A DNA stretch of 64,000 nt from Nitrosomonas stercoris (GCA_006742785.1 AP019755.1:248001-312000); one strand, 5' to 3'. Counted from the stretch's first letter, positions 1-8,827 are shown. The notes: generated from the letters alone by a model not told the origin. Numbers and translations: made by a program.

Positions 1-2
1 CT

Positions 3-1430
3 ACCACAGTTGTACGGCTGCTGGCCTTGTTGCAATCTAACGCTTTAGCTGAAAACCCAACTCGCCCTTTAACTATTCGGCTCGCTGCCCCCACCGGCAA
101 AGCAGCAGCGCGCTTGCAAGAAGCAATTACCGGTGCAATCGACAAATTGCCTGCTTTTGTCCAGGCTAATTCCTTATTACAAGCACATATTCCCAATACT
201 GTCACCACGCTGCATCGCTTGCTCGGTGCTCGCCCCAATACCCGGCTGTTTCGCCATCATGCGCGTAATCCACTGTTGCTTGACGTGCTGGTCATTGATG
301 AAGGTTCTATGATCGATCTGGAAATGATGGCCTCTGTCCTGCTGGCGCTGCCTACGCATGCTCGACTCATTATTTTGGGTGATAAAGATCAACTGGCTTC
401 CGTTGAAGCCGGTTCCGTACTGGGTGCCTTGTGCCAACGTGCACACCAAGGCCATTTTCTGCCCGAAACAATTCGCTGGATTGAAGCAACTACCGGAGAA
501 CATATTGATCCTGCACTGCAAGATGCCAACGGGTTGCCACTTGATCAGCATATCGTGATGTTACGTACAAGTCGGCGCTTTACAGATGACAGTGGAATCG
601 GACAATTGGCACAAGCTGTCAATAGTGGAGATTTGCAAACCATGGCTGCTATCTGGCAGCAAGATTTTCACGATTTATACCGTTACGATTTACCTGATCT
701 GACAGATAAACGCTTGCAAACCATCTTGTTCGGTCAGATGCCTCAACAGAATCGTCCACCTGGCATAATTGATTATTTACATATCATCAAAACAGCACAT
801 CCTCCACTGGAAGCTGACAAAGCTGCGTTCGATGCCTGGGCACAGCAAATATTGCAAACACACAGTCATTTCCAGTTGCTGTGTGTACTTAGAGATGGCC
901 CATTTGGCGTTAGTGGTTTAAATCACCATATTGAAACGTTGCTAGCCAATCAACAAATGATTCAGCCTGATGGCATCTGGTATGAAGGACGCCCTATCCT
1001 TATTACCCGCAACGATTATGCACTTGGCCTGATGAATGGTGACATTGGCATTACACTTAGCTATCCGACACACAACCAGGCTACCAATACGCTGGAATGG
1101 GGTTTGCGCGTTGCCTTTATCAGGGAAGATGGTAGTGACACTATTCGCTGGATTGCTCCCAGCCGTCTTCAAAACAGCGAAACTGTTTTTGCCCTAACGA
1201 TTCACAAATCACAAGGTTCCGAATTCGAGCATTGTGCATTGCTCCTACCCTCAGAACCTAACCCCATCCTGACACGTGAACTTATTTATACCGGTATTAC
1301 CCGTGGCAAACGCTGGCTATCTCTGATCTGTATCAACAATCACAACATCATCAATCAGGCAGTTACCCGCACTGTGCAACGTTCTGGCGGTTTGTTTGCT
1401 GAAAACAGCCATATAACTACTGACTGCTAG
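3..1430 (+). CDS. recD: Exodeoxyribonuclease V subunit alpha RecD (5' truncated by window edge)
   Basis: RecD is the 5'-3' helicase subunit of RecBCD, which resects double-strand breaks in the cytoplasm. The reading frame is open from base 3 (TTVVRLLALL, the residues just after a P-loop GTGKT), so the gene starts upstream of the window. Visible superfamily 1 helicase motifs are APTGKAAARL, TLHRLLG, the Walker B stretch LVIDEGSMID (usually DEASM), GDKDQLASVEAG, and near the C-terminus TIHKSQGSEFEHC and YTGITRGK. The stop codon lies in a CTAG that also holds the stop of convergent ampD. RecB and RecC would be expected upstream but cannot be seen. Confidence 0.93.
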   Translation, partial: TTVVRLLALLQSNALAENPTRPLTIRLAAPTGKAAARLQEAITGAIDKLPAFVQANSLLQAHIPNTVTTLHRLLGARPNTRLFRHHARNPLLLDVLVIDEGSMIDLEMMASVLLALPTHARLIILGDKDQLASVEAGSVLGALCQRAHQGHFLPETIRWIEATTGEHIDPALQDANGLPLDQHIVMLRTSRRFTDDSGIGQLAQAVNSGDLQTMAAIWQQDFHDLYRYDLPDLTDKRLQTILFGQMPQQNRPPGIIDYLHIIKTAHPPLEADKAAFDAWAQQILQTHSHFQLLCVLRDGPFGVSGLNHHIETLLANQQMIQPDGIWYEGRPILITRNDYALGLMNGDIGITLSYPTHNQATNTLEWGLRVAFIREDGSDTIRWIAPSRLQNSETVFALTIHKSQGSEFEHCALLLPSEPNPILTRELIYTGITRGKRWLSLICINNHNIINQAVTRTVQRSGGLFAENSHITTDC

Positions 1431-1978
1431 TTCTCCGCCAGTAATTGGCCATAATATCGCCAATCAAAACAAGGACCGGGATCCGTTTTTCTTTGTGGTG
1501 CAATATCGGCATGCCCAACAATATCGCGAATAGGATAAGCCACCTGTATAGTCTGCGTGAGTTCGGCCAGTTGAGTATACTGCACCGCTTCAAACGGCTG
1601 ATGATCACTGCCTTCCAGCTCAATGCCAATTGAAAAATTATTGCAGCAAATACGCCCTTGCCAGCTAGACGTTCCCGCGTGCCAGGCACGTAGCACACAA
1701 GGAACAAACTGAATTATTTCTCCAGTGCGCCGAATAAAAAAATGACTGGATACCCTCAACCCTTCCAATTGCTGGTAATAAGGATGTGCCTGCGGATCTA
1801 GTTGGTTAGTAAATAGCTCTATCACCCCTTCCCCACCAAATTCCTCCGGCGGCAAACTAATGGCATGAATCACCAACAGGTTAATAGCATGTGGATCTGG
1901 CCGCTCGTCACAATTGGGCGATGGAATATAACGAACCGGAACGAGATAACCTTCATGATTGATTAGCATGGATCGCAC
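1427..1978 (-). CDS. ampD: 1,6-anhydro-N-acetylmuramyl-L-alanine amidase AmpD
   Basis: AmpD is a cytoplasmic zinc amidase that removes the peptide from 1,6-anhydro-muropeptides during cell-wall recycling. The 183-residue protein has the usual family length. It shows the Amidase_2 zinc ligands: His in LLVIHAISLP, His in IVGHADIAP and Asp in KTDPGPCFDW, with the catalytic Lys beside the last one. WHAGTSSWQG and IGIELEGSD are also typical of AmpD. A second Met at residue 4 is an alternative start. It converges on recD with a 4-base overlap. No ampR or ampC gene is nearby, so a link to beta-lactamase control is not implied. Confidence 0.93.
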   Translation of the reverse strand: MRSMLINHEGYLVPVRYIPSPNCDERPDPHAINLLVIHAISLPPEEFGGEGVIELFTNQLDPQAHPYYQQLEGLRVSSHFFIRRTGEIIQFVPCVLRAWHAGTSSWQGRICCNNFSIGIELEGSDHQPFEAVQYTQLAELTQTIQVAYPIRDIVGHADIAPQRKTDPGPCFDWRYYGQLLAEN

Positions 1979-2034
1979 GTTATTAACTCGTAACTAATTT
2001 TCGAATCTGATAGATAGGATGACAACTCCGATCT

Positions 2035-2271
2035 CTATCCCTTTTCCTGCTCGCCTAAAATACATCTATTCCGGACGAGAGTGCAAGCATAGGAAGACGA
2101 CACACCATGAGCGTCATCACGATTGCGAATACAATGAAGCAGGAAGTGATCCAGAAAGATGAGATCTCCGATTGACACGGCACTGACAAAGAACGTGGTA
2201 CTCAGTGCATCGATGTACACATTCATGTTTCCATTAAAGTAATCGATCCAAACACAGGTATCAAATACAAC
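2035..2271 (-). pseudogene. Decayed VapC-type PIN-domain toxin remnant
   Basis: On the minus strand, in one frame from base 2271, the translation begins VVFDTCVWIDYFNG and continues to VSIGDLIFLDHFLLH. This matches the start of VapC PIN-domain ribonucleases (DTxVWIDYF with the first catalytic Asp, then a xxIGDLIxxE segment holding the second acidic residue). No start codon precedes it: a stop lies three codons upstream. Homology is lost after about 50 codons, where the frame runs into unrelated residues and a stop. An intact toxin would have about 130 residues, so this is a truncated, probably frameshifted relic. No antitoxin gene is recognisable upstream. Confidence 0.6.
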
Positions 2272-2532
2272 AGAATATTAATTCTAGATAATTATGTAAC
2301 CAAATGTCATTTTGAATCTTCTTAATAGTATGTTTAGTTGAGAAAAATCGTATATCTATATATTAATTTATTATTTTTATAAGACATATTATAGTTTTAC
2401 GATATATAACACTAACCCTGTTATGTATTATTTATATTCTGTAACACGTATTGTGAAAAGATTTCACGTGTGAATTAGATATGTCATAACAGTGATTATT
2501 TTGTTTATCACTTAACTAATATGGAATTAATC
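2272..2532. other. AT-rich intergenic region upstream of the peroxiredoxin gene
   Basis: About 260 bases of very AT-rich sequence without a convincing ORF. It must contain the promoter of the peroxiredoxin gene, but no single -35/-10 pair stands out and no recognisable OxyR site was found by eye. Confidence 0.5.
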
Positions 2533-3162
2533 ATGAGTTTGCAACTAGGACAGACAGCACCAGATTTCACAGCCGAAACCACTAAAGGCTCCGTTCATTT
2601 CCACGAATGGAAAAAAGGTAAATGGGCAATGCTATTTTCTCACCCTAAAGACTACACACCTATTTGTACGACTGAGATGGGAGCATTTGCTCGCAGAATA
2701 GGAGAATTTGAAAAACGCGATGCCAAAATCATTGGGCTTTCAGTTGATTCGGTAGCGGATCACCATGGGTGGGAGAAAGATATTACTAAGGTAGGGGGCT
2801 CTTCGGTTGGATTCCCAATTATTGCAGATCCAGATCTGAAAATTGCAAAAGAGTATGGCATGTTTCACCCAGAAGCCGATAGTAAAGTTACTGTGCGTAG
2901 TGTGTTTTTAATTGATCCAAATAACAAAGTGCGATTGATTTTAACTTACCCACCCTCAGTCGGTAGAAATGTCGATGAGATTTTGCGCTCATTAGATGCG
3001 CTACAACAAACTGATCGACAGCAGGTTGCAACCCCTGTCGATTGGAAACCAGGCGAAGAAGTTGTAATTCCACCTTCATTATCAGATGCTGAGGCCAAAA
3101 AACTGTATCCAGAAGGCTGGCGAGCTGAAGTTTCATATTTACGCTATGTCGCTGCAAAATAA
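2533..3162 (+). CDS. 1-Cys peroxiredoxin (Prx6 family)
   Basis: Thiol peroxidase that reduces hydrogen and alkyl peroxides in the cytoplasm. The peroxidatic site is HPKDYTPICTTE with Cys45, counting from MSLQLGQ; the usual family motif is PVCTTE. It is the only cysteine in the protein, so this is a 1-Cys enzyme. The length (209 residues) and the C-terminal extension with PPSVGRNVDEILR and LPEGW-like YPEGWR fit the Prx6 group. I chose the ATG at 2533 rather than 2521 because GGA at 2523-2525 is a suitable ribosome binding site and homologues start at MSL. The gene stands alone between two toxin-antitoxin relics. Confidence 0.92.
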   Translation: MSLQLGQTAPDFTAETTKGSVHFHEWKKGKWAMLFSHPKDYTPICTTEMGAFARRIGEFEKRDAKIIGLSVDSVADHHGWEKDITKVGGSSVGFPIIADPDLKIAKEYGMFHPEADSKVTVRSVFLIDPNNKVRLILTYPPSVGRNVDEILRSLDALQQTDRQQVATPVDWKPGEEVVIPPSLSDAEAKKLYPEGWRAEVSYLRYVAAK

Positions 3163-3301
3163 GTTGTTTTTTCTTATGCTTATTAAATAAAACAGCGTGT
3201 ACATAACAAATAACAGCGATCACAGTAGCTGGGTGACGTTTAATAATATTTTGTACCTATCTACCGAACGGCAAGAAAATATCAATCTCAAAATAATATG
3301 T

Positions 3302-3342
3302 TCGTGTGTCAATTTAACGTAAGATAAAGAATCGACACACGA
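3302..3342. repeat. Inverted repeat (9-bp arms) downstream of peroxiredoxin gene
   Basis: TCGTGTGTC at 3302-3310 is the exact reverse complement of GACACACGA at 3334-3342, with a 23-base AT-rich loop. No T-run follows closely, so it is not a textbook terminator. It could be an operator or part of decayed mobile DNA. Confidence 0.5.
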
Positions 3343-3649
3343 TCTTTTGAAATCAGGTGACTTGCCTGCATTAGATACGTGACAAGCTAAATAAACCGAC
3401 TTGGCTCACCGACAATTCGGTGGGTCAGTTCTAAAGTATTGTTCTGGTGGTATTTATCGCGCGCCACTATGTGACTTACTCATCATACACACAGCAAAAC
3501 TGGAACACCTGATTCCAATAATAGCAATGCACACGGTTTATTGGGGGGCCATCAAAAAATGGGTAACTATATTACGCCATTTTAACTAGATCGATGATGT
3601 ACTGGATTGCTTCACTGGCTGCGCCGTTTCGCAAGGACGTTACATCAGA

Positions 3650-3724
3650 CTATGACGTCACGATTACAAATAAAATGCGAAGCAGGAAGTGGCCAAACCA
3701 CTCTGTGGTACTAACCAGTATCAT
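3650..3724 (-). pseudogene. Decayed VapC toxin remnant (second module)
   Basis: Directly after the VapB relic, overlapping it by ATGA, the minus strand starts MILVSTTEWFGHF and stops after 24 codons. Intact VapC proteins commonly begin MILVDTSVWIDHF. The agreement at codon level (ATG ATA CTG GTT, ACC, TGG, CAC TTC) suggests point mutations that destroyed the first catalytic Asp and later frames. Sequence further down to about 3400 may be the rest of the gene but is too degraded to align by eye. Confidence 0.5.
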
Positions 3725-3849
3725 TTTCCCTCTCTCATTTCACCCAGATCGCCTTCCTACTTGAGTTTTCACGAACGGCTTGCTGGTGACTGCGTTGAAT
3801 GATCAGCTTGAGTCATTAGCGCATCATTGATCACCACGCTGATTCTCAT
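3721..3849 (-). pseudogene. Decayed VapB antitoxin remnant
   Basis: The minus strand has GGAG seven bases before an ATG, then MRISVVINDALMTQAD, which matches the N-terminus of VapB antitoxins of the DUF2191 type (MRTxVVINDALMxxA). In another frame the end reads GDLGEMREGK followed by TGA overlapping the vapC ATG, matching the usual VapB C-terminus and the usual ATGA coupling. Only about 42 codons separate the two ends instead of 65-75, so the middle is deleted and frameshifted. The module is dead. Confidence 0.55.
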
Positions 3850-4046
3850 ATTTCCACTCCTAAATCATCTTTAATTTGCTCGATTATTTTATTTTTCACC
3901 TTTTACAGCGCTTGAAAGCCTGTTATATCCATGCCCTATTTTTTTCAGGGGAAACAACAGTTATTTTTACCGATAAATAGGAGCGGTTCGCTCTATTTTT
4001 TGTAGAGACGACACACGTAGATAAAGATAATTAAAAGGAGCAAGAA

Positions 4047-4808
4047 ATGAAAATAACTTTAGAAATGATAGAAGCCAAGAATCCATGTGAAGAAGGATTA
4101 GCTTGGTTCAACAAAAATTATCCTGGTGGAGAAGTTGATTACCAAGAACTGCTTAACACAATTGCCGAGGACAATGAGCTACATTATGGTACATGGCTAC
4201 TGGATAACATAGGGGCCGACATGCAGGCAGAAATAAAGCTTCATTCAGCAAACATCTCTGGTGATCTACTCATAGCAGGAAATTTAACCTGTATTGATTC
4301 ACTTAACGTTGATGGGTACCTTTATGTTGGCGGCACCCTTAATGTAGCTGGCTCTATTGATGTAAAAGGAGAGATTACTGTTAAACGTCAAATCCTTGTT
4401 GGGGCTGATATTGCAGGAGAAGGAATCACAGCAGAAGGTATTACTGCTGGTGGATATATACAAACCTGGCGGGAACTCAATGCAACCAAAGGAGACATTC
4501 AAAGCGGAAAAAGTATCATAGCAAATAATATTGAGTCATATCACAGCATCATTGCTACTGATAATATTTCTGCTGCCTACAGTATTTATGCAGGTGGAGC
4601 CATTAAAGCGGGCAAGGCCATTACAGCTGGCATGAATATACGGGCAGGAGAATATATAGAGGCTGGTGATTATATAAACACTTCCAACGACTACAATATC
4701 TTTGCAGGTGTAAGCTTATCAACAGAAGCTAGAAAAACCTATGGCTATATTGCCTCAAAAAGTAAACCAAGAAATATTGCTAGTGGTGTTTGGATCGAAA
4801 GAAAATAA
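4047..4808 (+). CDS. Repeat-rich beta-solenoid-like protein of unknown function
   Basis: Function not recognised. The 253-residue protein has no signal peptide or membrane segment. Residues about 1-65 form a compact N-terminal region (NPCEEGLAWFNKNYPGGEVDYQ), a motif that I associate with small accessory proteins of phage-like or repeat-protein genes. From about residue 70 to 230 it is built of short repeats rich in Gly, Ala and Ile/Val (GDLLIAGNL, GYLYVGGTLNVAGSI, AGKAITAGMNIRAGEYIEAGDYI), the pattern of a bactofilin-like or other beta-solenoid fold. A strong AGGAG lies 7 bases upstream. A small ORF with its own ribosome binding site follows 15 bases downstream. It sits between toxin-antitoxin relics and core genes, so it may be transferred DNA. 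Confidence 0.7.
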   Translation: MKITLEMIEAKNPCEEGLAWFNKNYPGGEVDYQELLNTIAEDNELHYGTWLLDNIGADMQAEIKLHSANISGDLLIAGNLTCIDSLNVDGYLYVGGTLNVAGSIDVKGEITVKRQILVGADIAGEGITAEGITAGGYIQTWRELNATKGDIQSGKSIIANNIESYHSIIATDNISAAYSIYAGGAIKAGKAITAGMNIRAGEYIEAGDYINTSNDYNIFAGVSLSTEARKTYGYIASKSKPRNIASGVWIERK

Positions 4809-4823
4809 ATATAGGAGATACAA

Positions 4824-4910
4824 ATGAATATAGATATTCGTAGCTATTGGAATAGCCATAATCTGATGTTTAGCTCATTTTTTCAGCAAAGAAAGCCCTC
4901 ACTCTTTTAA
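4824..4910 (+). CDS. Small ORF (28 aa), possibly truncated gene
   Basis: ATG at 4824 follows a good AGGAG (4813-4817) and encodes a 28-residue peptide, MNIDIRSYWNSHNLMFSSFF and 8 more residues, then TAA. It lies 15 bases after the solenoid-like gene and is probably co-transcribed. No family is recognised; it may be the start of a gene whose remainder was lost. Confidence 0.3.
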   Translation: MNIDIRSYWNSHNLMFSSFFQQRKPSLF

Positions 4911-4999
4911 ACTTACTCCTCCATTTTCAACTGACAGTTTTTTCCCGCAAACGCAATAAGTAACTTTCTCATAAAGTTACCATGCTGATTAATTCCCCT

Positions 5000-6307
5000 T
5001 CAACTCAGCAAAAATTGCTTGAGCACTTTGATCATGTATTCGTGATCCTGCACGCCGGCGCTTTCTCGGATGCTGTGCATGGCCCACATCGGGCAGCCGA
5101 CATCGACGCTACGAATGCCTAGTCGGGCGGAGGTCATCGGACCAATTGTGCTGCCACAGGGCAAATCCGAGCGGTGGGAATAGCGTTGATACGGGACTTC
5201 AGCCGCTTCGCACCAGTGAATAAAATGAGCGGCAGAGATGCTTTCCGAGCTATAGCGACGGTTGGCGTTGGATTTTATAACTGGCCCCTGATTCACAAAC
5301 ACTTTGTGGCTGGCATCATAGGCTGATGGAAAATTAGGATGGTAGGCATGCGCCATATCGACGCTAACGAGAAAACTTTGCGCCAGGGCACGCGCTGTAT
5401 CTTCTTGTTCTGGAGAAATGGCTTGGCTGATGCGTTGCAAAATATCAGCCAGAAAACTGCCATCCGCACCGATATGGCTTTTGCTGCCAATTTCTTCATG
5501 ATCAAAAAATGCACAGACGGCCGTTCCTGCTGTCTGATTCAGTACGGTAGTATCCAGCAATGCTTGTAGCCCCGCATGGCAAGATGCCAGATTATCAATT
5601 TGGCTATTGGCATAAAATTCCTGATTCGCGCCCCAAAATGCGCCTTTTTGAGTGTCGCACACAGCCAGATCCCACGACAGGATTTGTGAGCCACCAATAC
5701 CTGTTGCCTGTTCCAGCAAAGCCAGAAAATGTGATTGTGGCAATTGATCAGCTGTCAGCTGTGCAAAAAATGGCGACAATTGATTTTGCTTGTGCAGCTT
5801 CAAACCTTCTTCATTCACTTTACGATTCATGTGAATAGCGAGATTGGAGAGCCGCAGCACTGGTTCTTCCAGGTGCACTCGTTTATGCGCCAGCAATCCA
5901 TCGCCATAGGTATAGCTGATCCGTCCGGCAAGGCTCAGATCACGATCAGTAAATGTAGCGAGAATAGGTCCACCGTAAATCTCGACACCTAGTTGGGCAA
6001 TGCCATCGTTCACTGCAGCGGCATTGGGTCGAATGCGCAGTCCAGGAGAATCTGTATGCGCACCGATAATACGAAAACCGGATTCCGCTGGCGATTTATT
6101 ACCCGGCACAAACAGGATAATGGAAGAATCATCCCGCACAACGTAATAACGCCGGCCAGCTTGCAACTGCCATTTCTCAGTTTCATCCAGACGAATAAAC
6201 TGGAATTTTTCCAGTTCCGCTTCAATTGAAGCAACGGCATGCCACGGGCTGGGACTGTTATCAATGAAATCCAGCAGGTTTTGTACGGAAGTTTGCGCGG
6301 TTGTCAT
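5000..6307 (-). CDS. apeB: M18 family aminopeptidase
   Basis: Cytosolic zinc metallo-aminopeptidase of the aspartyl aminopeptidase family, trimming N-terminal residues from peptides. The 435-residue length is normal. Metal-site motifs are AHTDSPGLRIRPN (His and Asp), FFDHEEIGS (Glu-Glu pair), SVDMAHAYHPNFP (Asp) and the C-terminal CPMWAMHSIRESAG (His). DLPCGSTIGPMTSARLGI is a family signature. It lies downstream of the sensor kinase gene on the same strand with a 42-base gap, so it could be read through from that operon. Confidence 0.93.
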   Translation of the reverse strand: MTTAQTSVQNLLDFIDNSPSPWHAVASIEAELEKFQFIRLDETEKWQLQAGRRYYVVRDDSSIILFVPGNKSPAESGFRIIGAHTDSPGLRIRPNAAAVNDGIAQLGVEIYGGPILATFTDRDLSLAGRISYTYGDGLLAHKRVHLEEPVLRLSNLAIHMNRKVNEEGLKLHKQNQLSPFFAQLTADQLPQSHFLALLEQATGIGGSQILSWDLAVCDTQKGAFWGANQEFYANSQIDNLASCHAGLQALLDTTVLNQTAGTAVCAFFDHEEIGSKSHIGADGSFLADILQRISQAISPEQEDTARALAQSFLVSVDMAHAYHPNFPSAYDASHKVFVNQGPVIKSNANRRYSSESISAAHFIHWCEAAEVPYQRYSHRSDLPCGSTIGPMTSARLGIRSVDVGCPMWAMHSIRESAGVQDHEYMIKVLKQFLLS

Positions 6308-6349
6308 GAGATATGTTTACTTGATATTTTATGAATAACGAATGAGCGA

Positions 6350-7699
6350 TCAGCCAAGAAATCTCTGATTAAAACATAAGGTTACACAAAGCCCCTGCTT
6401 CGCACAATTTTCAAGCAACAGTTCGCCTTCATAGACCTGCATGATGTCACGCACAACTGCCAGGCCAATCCCGTGGCCAGAAGTAGATTGATCAGCACGG
6501 GCACCCCGTTCCAGAATACGTGCAATTTCGTGTGATGGAATACCGGGGCCATCATCTTCAACCTTGATCAACACTTGATCACCCTGATAACTCGCTGCTA
6601 TCTGGATACGATGACGGCACCATTTGAATGCGTTATCAATTAAATTGCCCAGCAATTCCATCAGATCGCCTTCATCAATACGCAAGTAAAGTTTGCGCTC
6701 CACTGCCACTGTCACCTCAGGTTGTTTGACTCGATACGCACTGGCAACGGTGCGCACAATGCGATCAACCATGGGTGCTAGCTGAATCAAACTCATCCCC
6801 GGCGAGCTTCCCGCTGTTGCAGCACGCCGCAATTGATACTGGACGACATTATCCATGCGCTCAATTTGCTCTTGTATTGTTTGATGACGAGCGCTTATTG
6901 CTTTGTCTTGATCGTGCAATGCACCTTGCAGGATTGCCAGTGGTGTTTTCAAGCTATGCGCCAAATCGGCTAAGCCATTACGATAGCGTTTTTGCTGTTT
7001 ATGTTCATGCGTGATCAGGGAATTGATGCTGTCGGTCAACACTTTAAGTTCTCTGGGATAGTTGCCTTTGAGATTTTCTTGCTGGCCAGATTCAATTGCC
7101 GCCAATTCTACCGAAACCTTGCGTAGCGGCCGCAATCCCCAGCGCAACACCAACAACTGTGCTATCAACAAAAGCACTGCCAATACGCCTAACCAACCCC
7201 ATAAATCTCTACGATAATGCTTTATTTGCGCATCCAGCAAGGTGGTATCGGTCACCACATTGAAAGCCAACGGATAACTACCGGCTGGCGCCTCCCAAAC
7301 AACACTGTAACGATAGATAAAATGCGGTTTGCGATTGAGTTGAATCTGCTCGAAAATCTTTTCTCCCTGATCCAGTAGCGTAAGAATCGGTATATGTTTG
7401 TTCAGCGATGAGGTGGTTTGCCAAACAATGGCTCCGGTGGCATCGGTAATAAAAGCGTAAGTATGTGAATCAGCCAGCTCAAATTCCACATCCTGTTGAT
7501 TAGGCAATACCCTCAACTCGCCGAACTCCTCTACTTCAGTATCGCCCATCAATAACAGCAATTTTGCAAACAGATGATCTTCCACGCCGATACGGGCACT
7601 ATCATAGAAAGCGCGATCCAACGTAAATGTCATCCCCGCAATAAAGATTAATAATACAAACGACGTGCTGAGTAGAACACGCCGATTCAGCGACATCAT
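6350..7699 (-). CDS. PhoQ-like sensor histidine kinase
   Basis: Inner-membrane sensor kinase of a two-component pair. Transmembrane segments lie at about residues 8-26 and 167-187 with a periplasmic sensor region between them, followed by a HAMP-like linker. The phosphoacceptor His248 sits in GLADLAHSLKTPLAI. The ATP-binding domain shows NLIDNAFKW (N box), EDDGPGIP (G1) and GHGIGLAVV (G2). The start overlaps the stop of the regulator gene by 4 bases (ATGA), so the two are translationally coupled. Domain order and motifs resemble PhoQ, but the ligand cannot be read from the sequence. Confidence 0.92.
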   Translation of the reverse strand: MMSLNRRVLLSTSFVLLIFIAGMTFTLDRAFYDSARIGVEDHLFAKLLLLMGDTEVEEFGELRVLPNQQDVEFELADSHTYAFITDATGAIVWQTTSSLNKHIPILTLLDQGEKIFEQIQLNRKPHFIYRYSVVWEAPAGSYPLAFNVVTDTTLLDAQIKHYRRDLWGWLGVLAVLLLIAQLLVLRWGLRPLRKVSVELAAIESGQQENLKGNYPRELKVLTDSINSLITHEHKQQKRYRNGLADLAHSLKTPLAILQGALHDQDKAISARHQTIQEQIERMDNVVQYQLRRAATAGSSPGMSLIQLAPMVDRIVRTVASAYRVKQPEVTVAVERKLYLRIDEGDLMELLGNLIDNAFKWCRHRIQIAASYQGDQVLIKVEDDGPGIPSHEIARILERGARADQSTSGHGIGLAVVRDIMQVYEGELLLENCAKQGLCVTLCFNQRFLG

Positions 7700-8385
7700 G
7701 ACGATGGAGTATTACAGACTAAATTAAAACGGTAACCACGGCCACGCAAGGTTTCAATGGGTTTGAGCTTGCCAGTAGGATCTAATTTGCGCCGCAAACG
7801 ACCAATCAAAACTTCAATGACATTGCTATCACGTTCTTCATCGCGTGGATAAAGCGCATCTGCCAATGCATCTTTAGACAAGACTTTACCATGATGGCGC
7901 ATCAATTCTTCCAGCAGCCGATATTCAAACGCGGTCAATTCAATATTTTTATCATTAATTAGTAATTGCTGCGTGACGACATCCAGCACAATTGCATCAC
8001 ATTCCAAACGGGTTTGTGGAATGCCGGTAGCACGGCGCAACAAGGCTTTGAGGCGCGCCTGCAATTCCTCCATCTGGAATGGCTTGGTCAGATAATCATC
8101 CGCGCCTGTTTCCAGACCATGTACTTTGTCTTGCCAGCTACTACGCGCGGTTAAAATTAACACCGGTAACAAACTACCTTGCTGACGCAGTGCATTGATT
8201 ACTTCCAGACCAGATTTTCCGGGTAACCCTATATCAATAATTACTGCATCAGGACGATATTCTGTGGCAAGAAACAAACCCTCTTCACCATCACTGCTGG
8301 TATCGACCAGATAACCGCTTGCTTCCAATTGCTGCCGGATCTGGTTTTGTAAATGCGGTTCGTCCTCAATCACCAAAATGCGCAT
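7696..8385 (-). CDS. OmpR/PhoP-family response regulator
   Basis: DNA-binding regulator paired with the kinase immediately downstream. The receiver domain has the acidic pocket (VIEDEP), phosphoacceptor Asp51 in VIIDIGLPG, Thr79 in LILTA and Lys101 in LTKPF. The C-terminal winged helix contains LTAFEYRLLEELMRHHGKVLSK and a recognition region ending RGRGYRFNL. Two adjacent ATGs exist; I prefer the second (MRILVIEDE) because the AAGGAG upstream is then 5 rather than 2 bases away. The PepSY gene 67 bases upstream is probably in the same operon. Confidence 0.93.
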   Translation of the reverse strand: MRILVIEDEPHLQNQIRQQLEASGYLVDTSSDGEEGLFLATEYRPDAVIIDIGLPGKSGLEVINALRQQGSLLPVLILTARSSWQDKVHGLETGADDYLTKPFQMEELQARLKALLRRATGIPQTRLECDAIVLDVVTQQLLINDKNIELTAFEYRLLEELMRHHGKVLSKDALADALYPRDEERDSNVIEVLIGRLRRKLDPTGKLKPIETLRGRGYRFNLVCNTPSS

Positions 8386-8452
8386 CATGTCTCCTTATTG
8401 TGCAAGATGACAATAAAGTGTCCAGATCGAATCATGAAATTTAGTTTGTAGA

Positions 8453-8743
8453 TTAACGAGTAGAAATGACTGCGCCTGTTTGCGCATCGATCGAGACAGC
8501 ATGGACGCTGCCGCGATCACTCAATATTTTGATGCGATACTGATTGCCTGCTCGGTTAATCGCCAGTACTCGCCCTCGAAAATGGCGCTGAGCAATTGCC
8601 ATTGCCTGCTGTTGCGAAATGGCATTAGTAGCACTATTGGCACGGTTGTGCCCTCTGGTTGTATCATGCCCACGGGCAAAAACATTGGTCATGGCAGCTG
8701 TCATGATTAAGCCAATCAATAACATTTGCTGCCATTTTTTCAT
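8453..8743 (-). CDS. PepSY-domain periplasmic protein
   Basis: A 96-residue exported protein with an N-terminal signal peptide (MKKWQQMLLIGLIMTAAMTN, cleavage probably after VFA). The mature part is one PepSY domain: ISQQQAMAIAQRHFRGRVLAINRAGNQYRIKILSDRG ends in the typical VSIDAQTGAVIS strand pair. PepSY domains are thought to bind or inhibit proteins, often peptidases, outside the cytoplasm. The gene leads the regulator-kinase pair, an arrangement common for PepSY genes next to PhoPQ-like systems, so it may feed back on the sensor or be a target of the regulator. Confidence 0.85.
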   Translation of the reverse strand: MKKWQQMLLIGLIMTAAMTNVFARGHDTTRGHNRANSATNAISQQQAMAIAQRHFRGRVLAINRAGNQYRIKILSDRGSVHAVSIDAQTGAVISTR

Positions 8744-8827
8744 TGTTTTTTCCTCGTGTGTTCATCGTCATTAAAACCAGGTAAGTGCAAATAAATTTTA
8801 ATCTGTATCTGCTCTCACCCGGTGTTA

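Noticed and set aside
3401-3589. 62-codon plus-strand ORF
   Set aside because: No ribosome binding site and no convincing family; it lies opposite the expected remainder of the decayed vapC.
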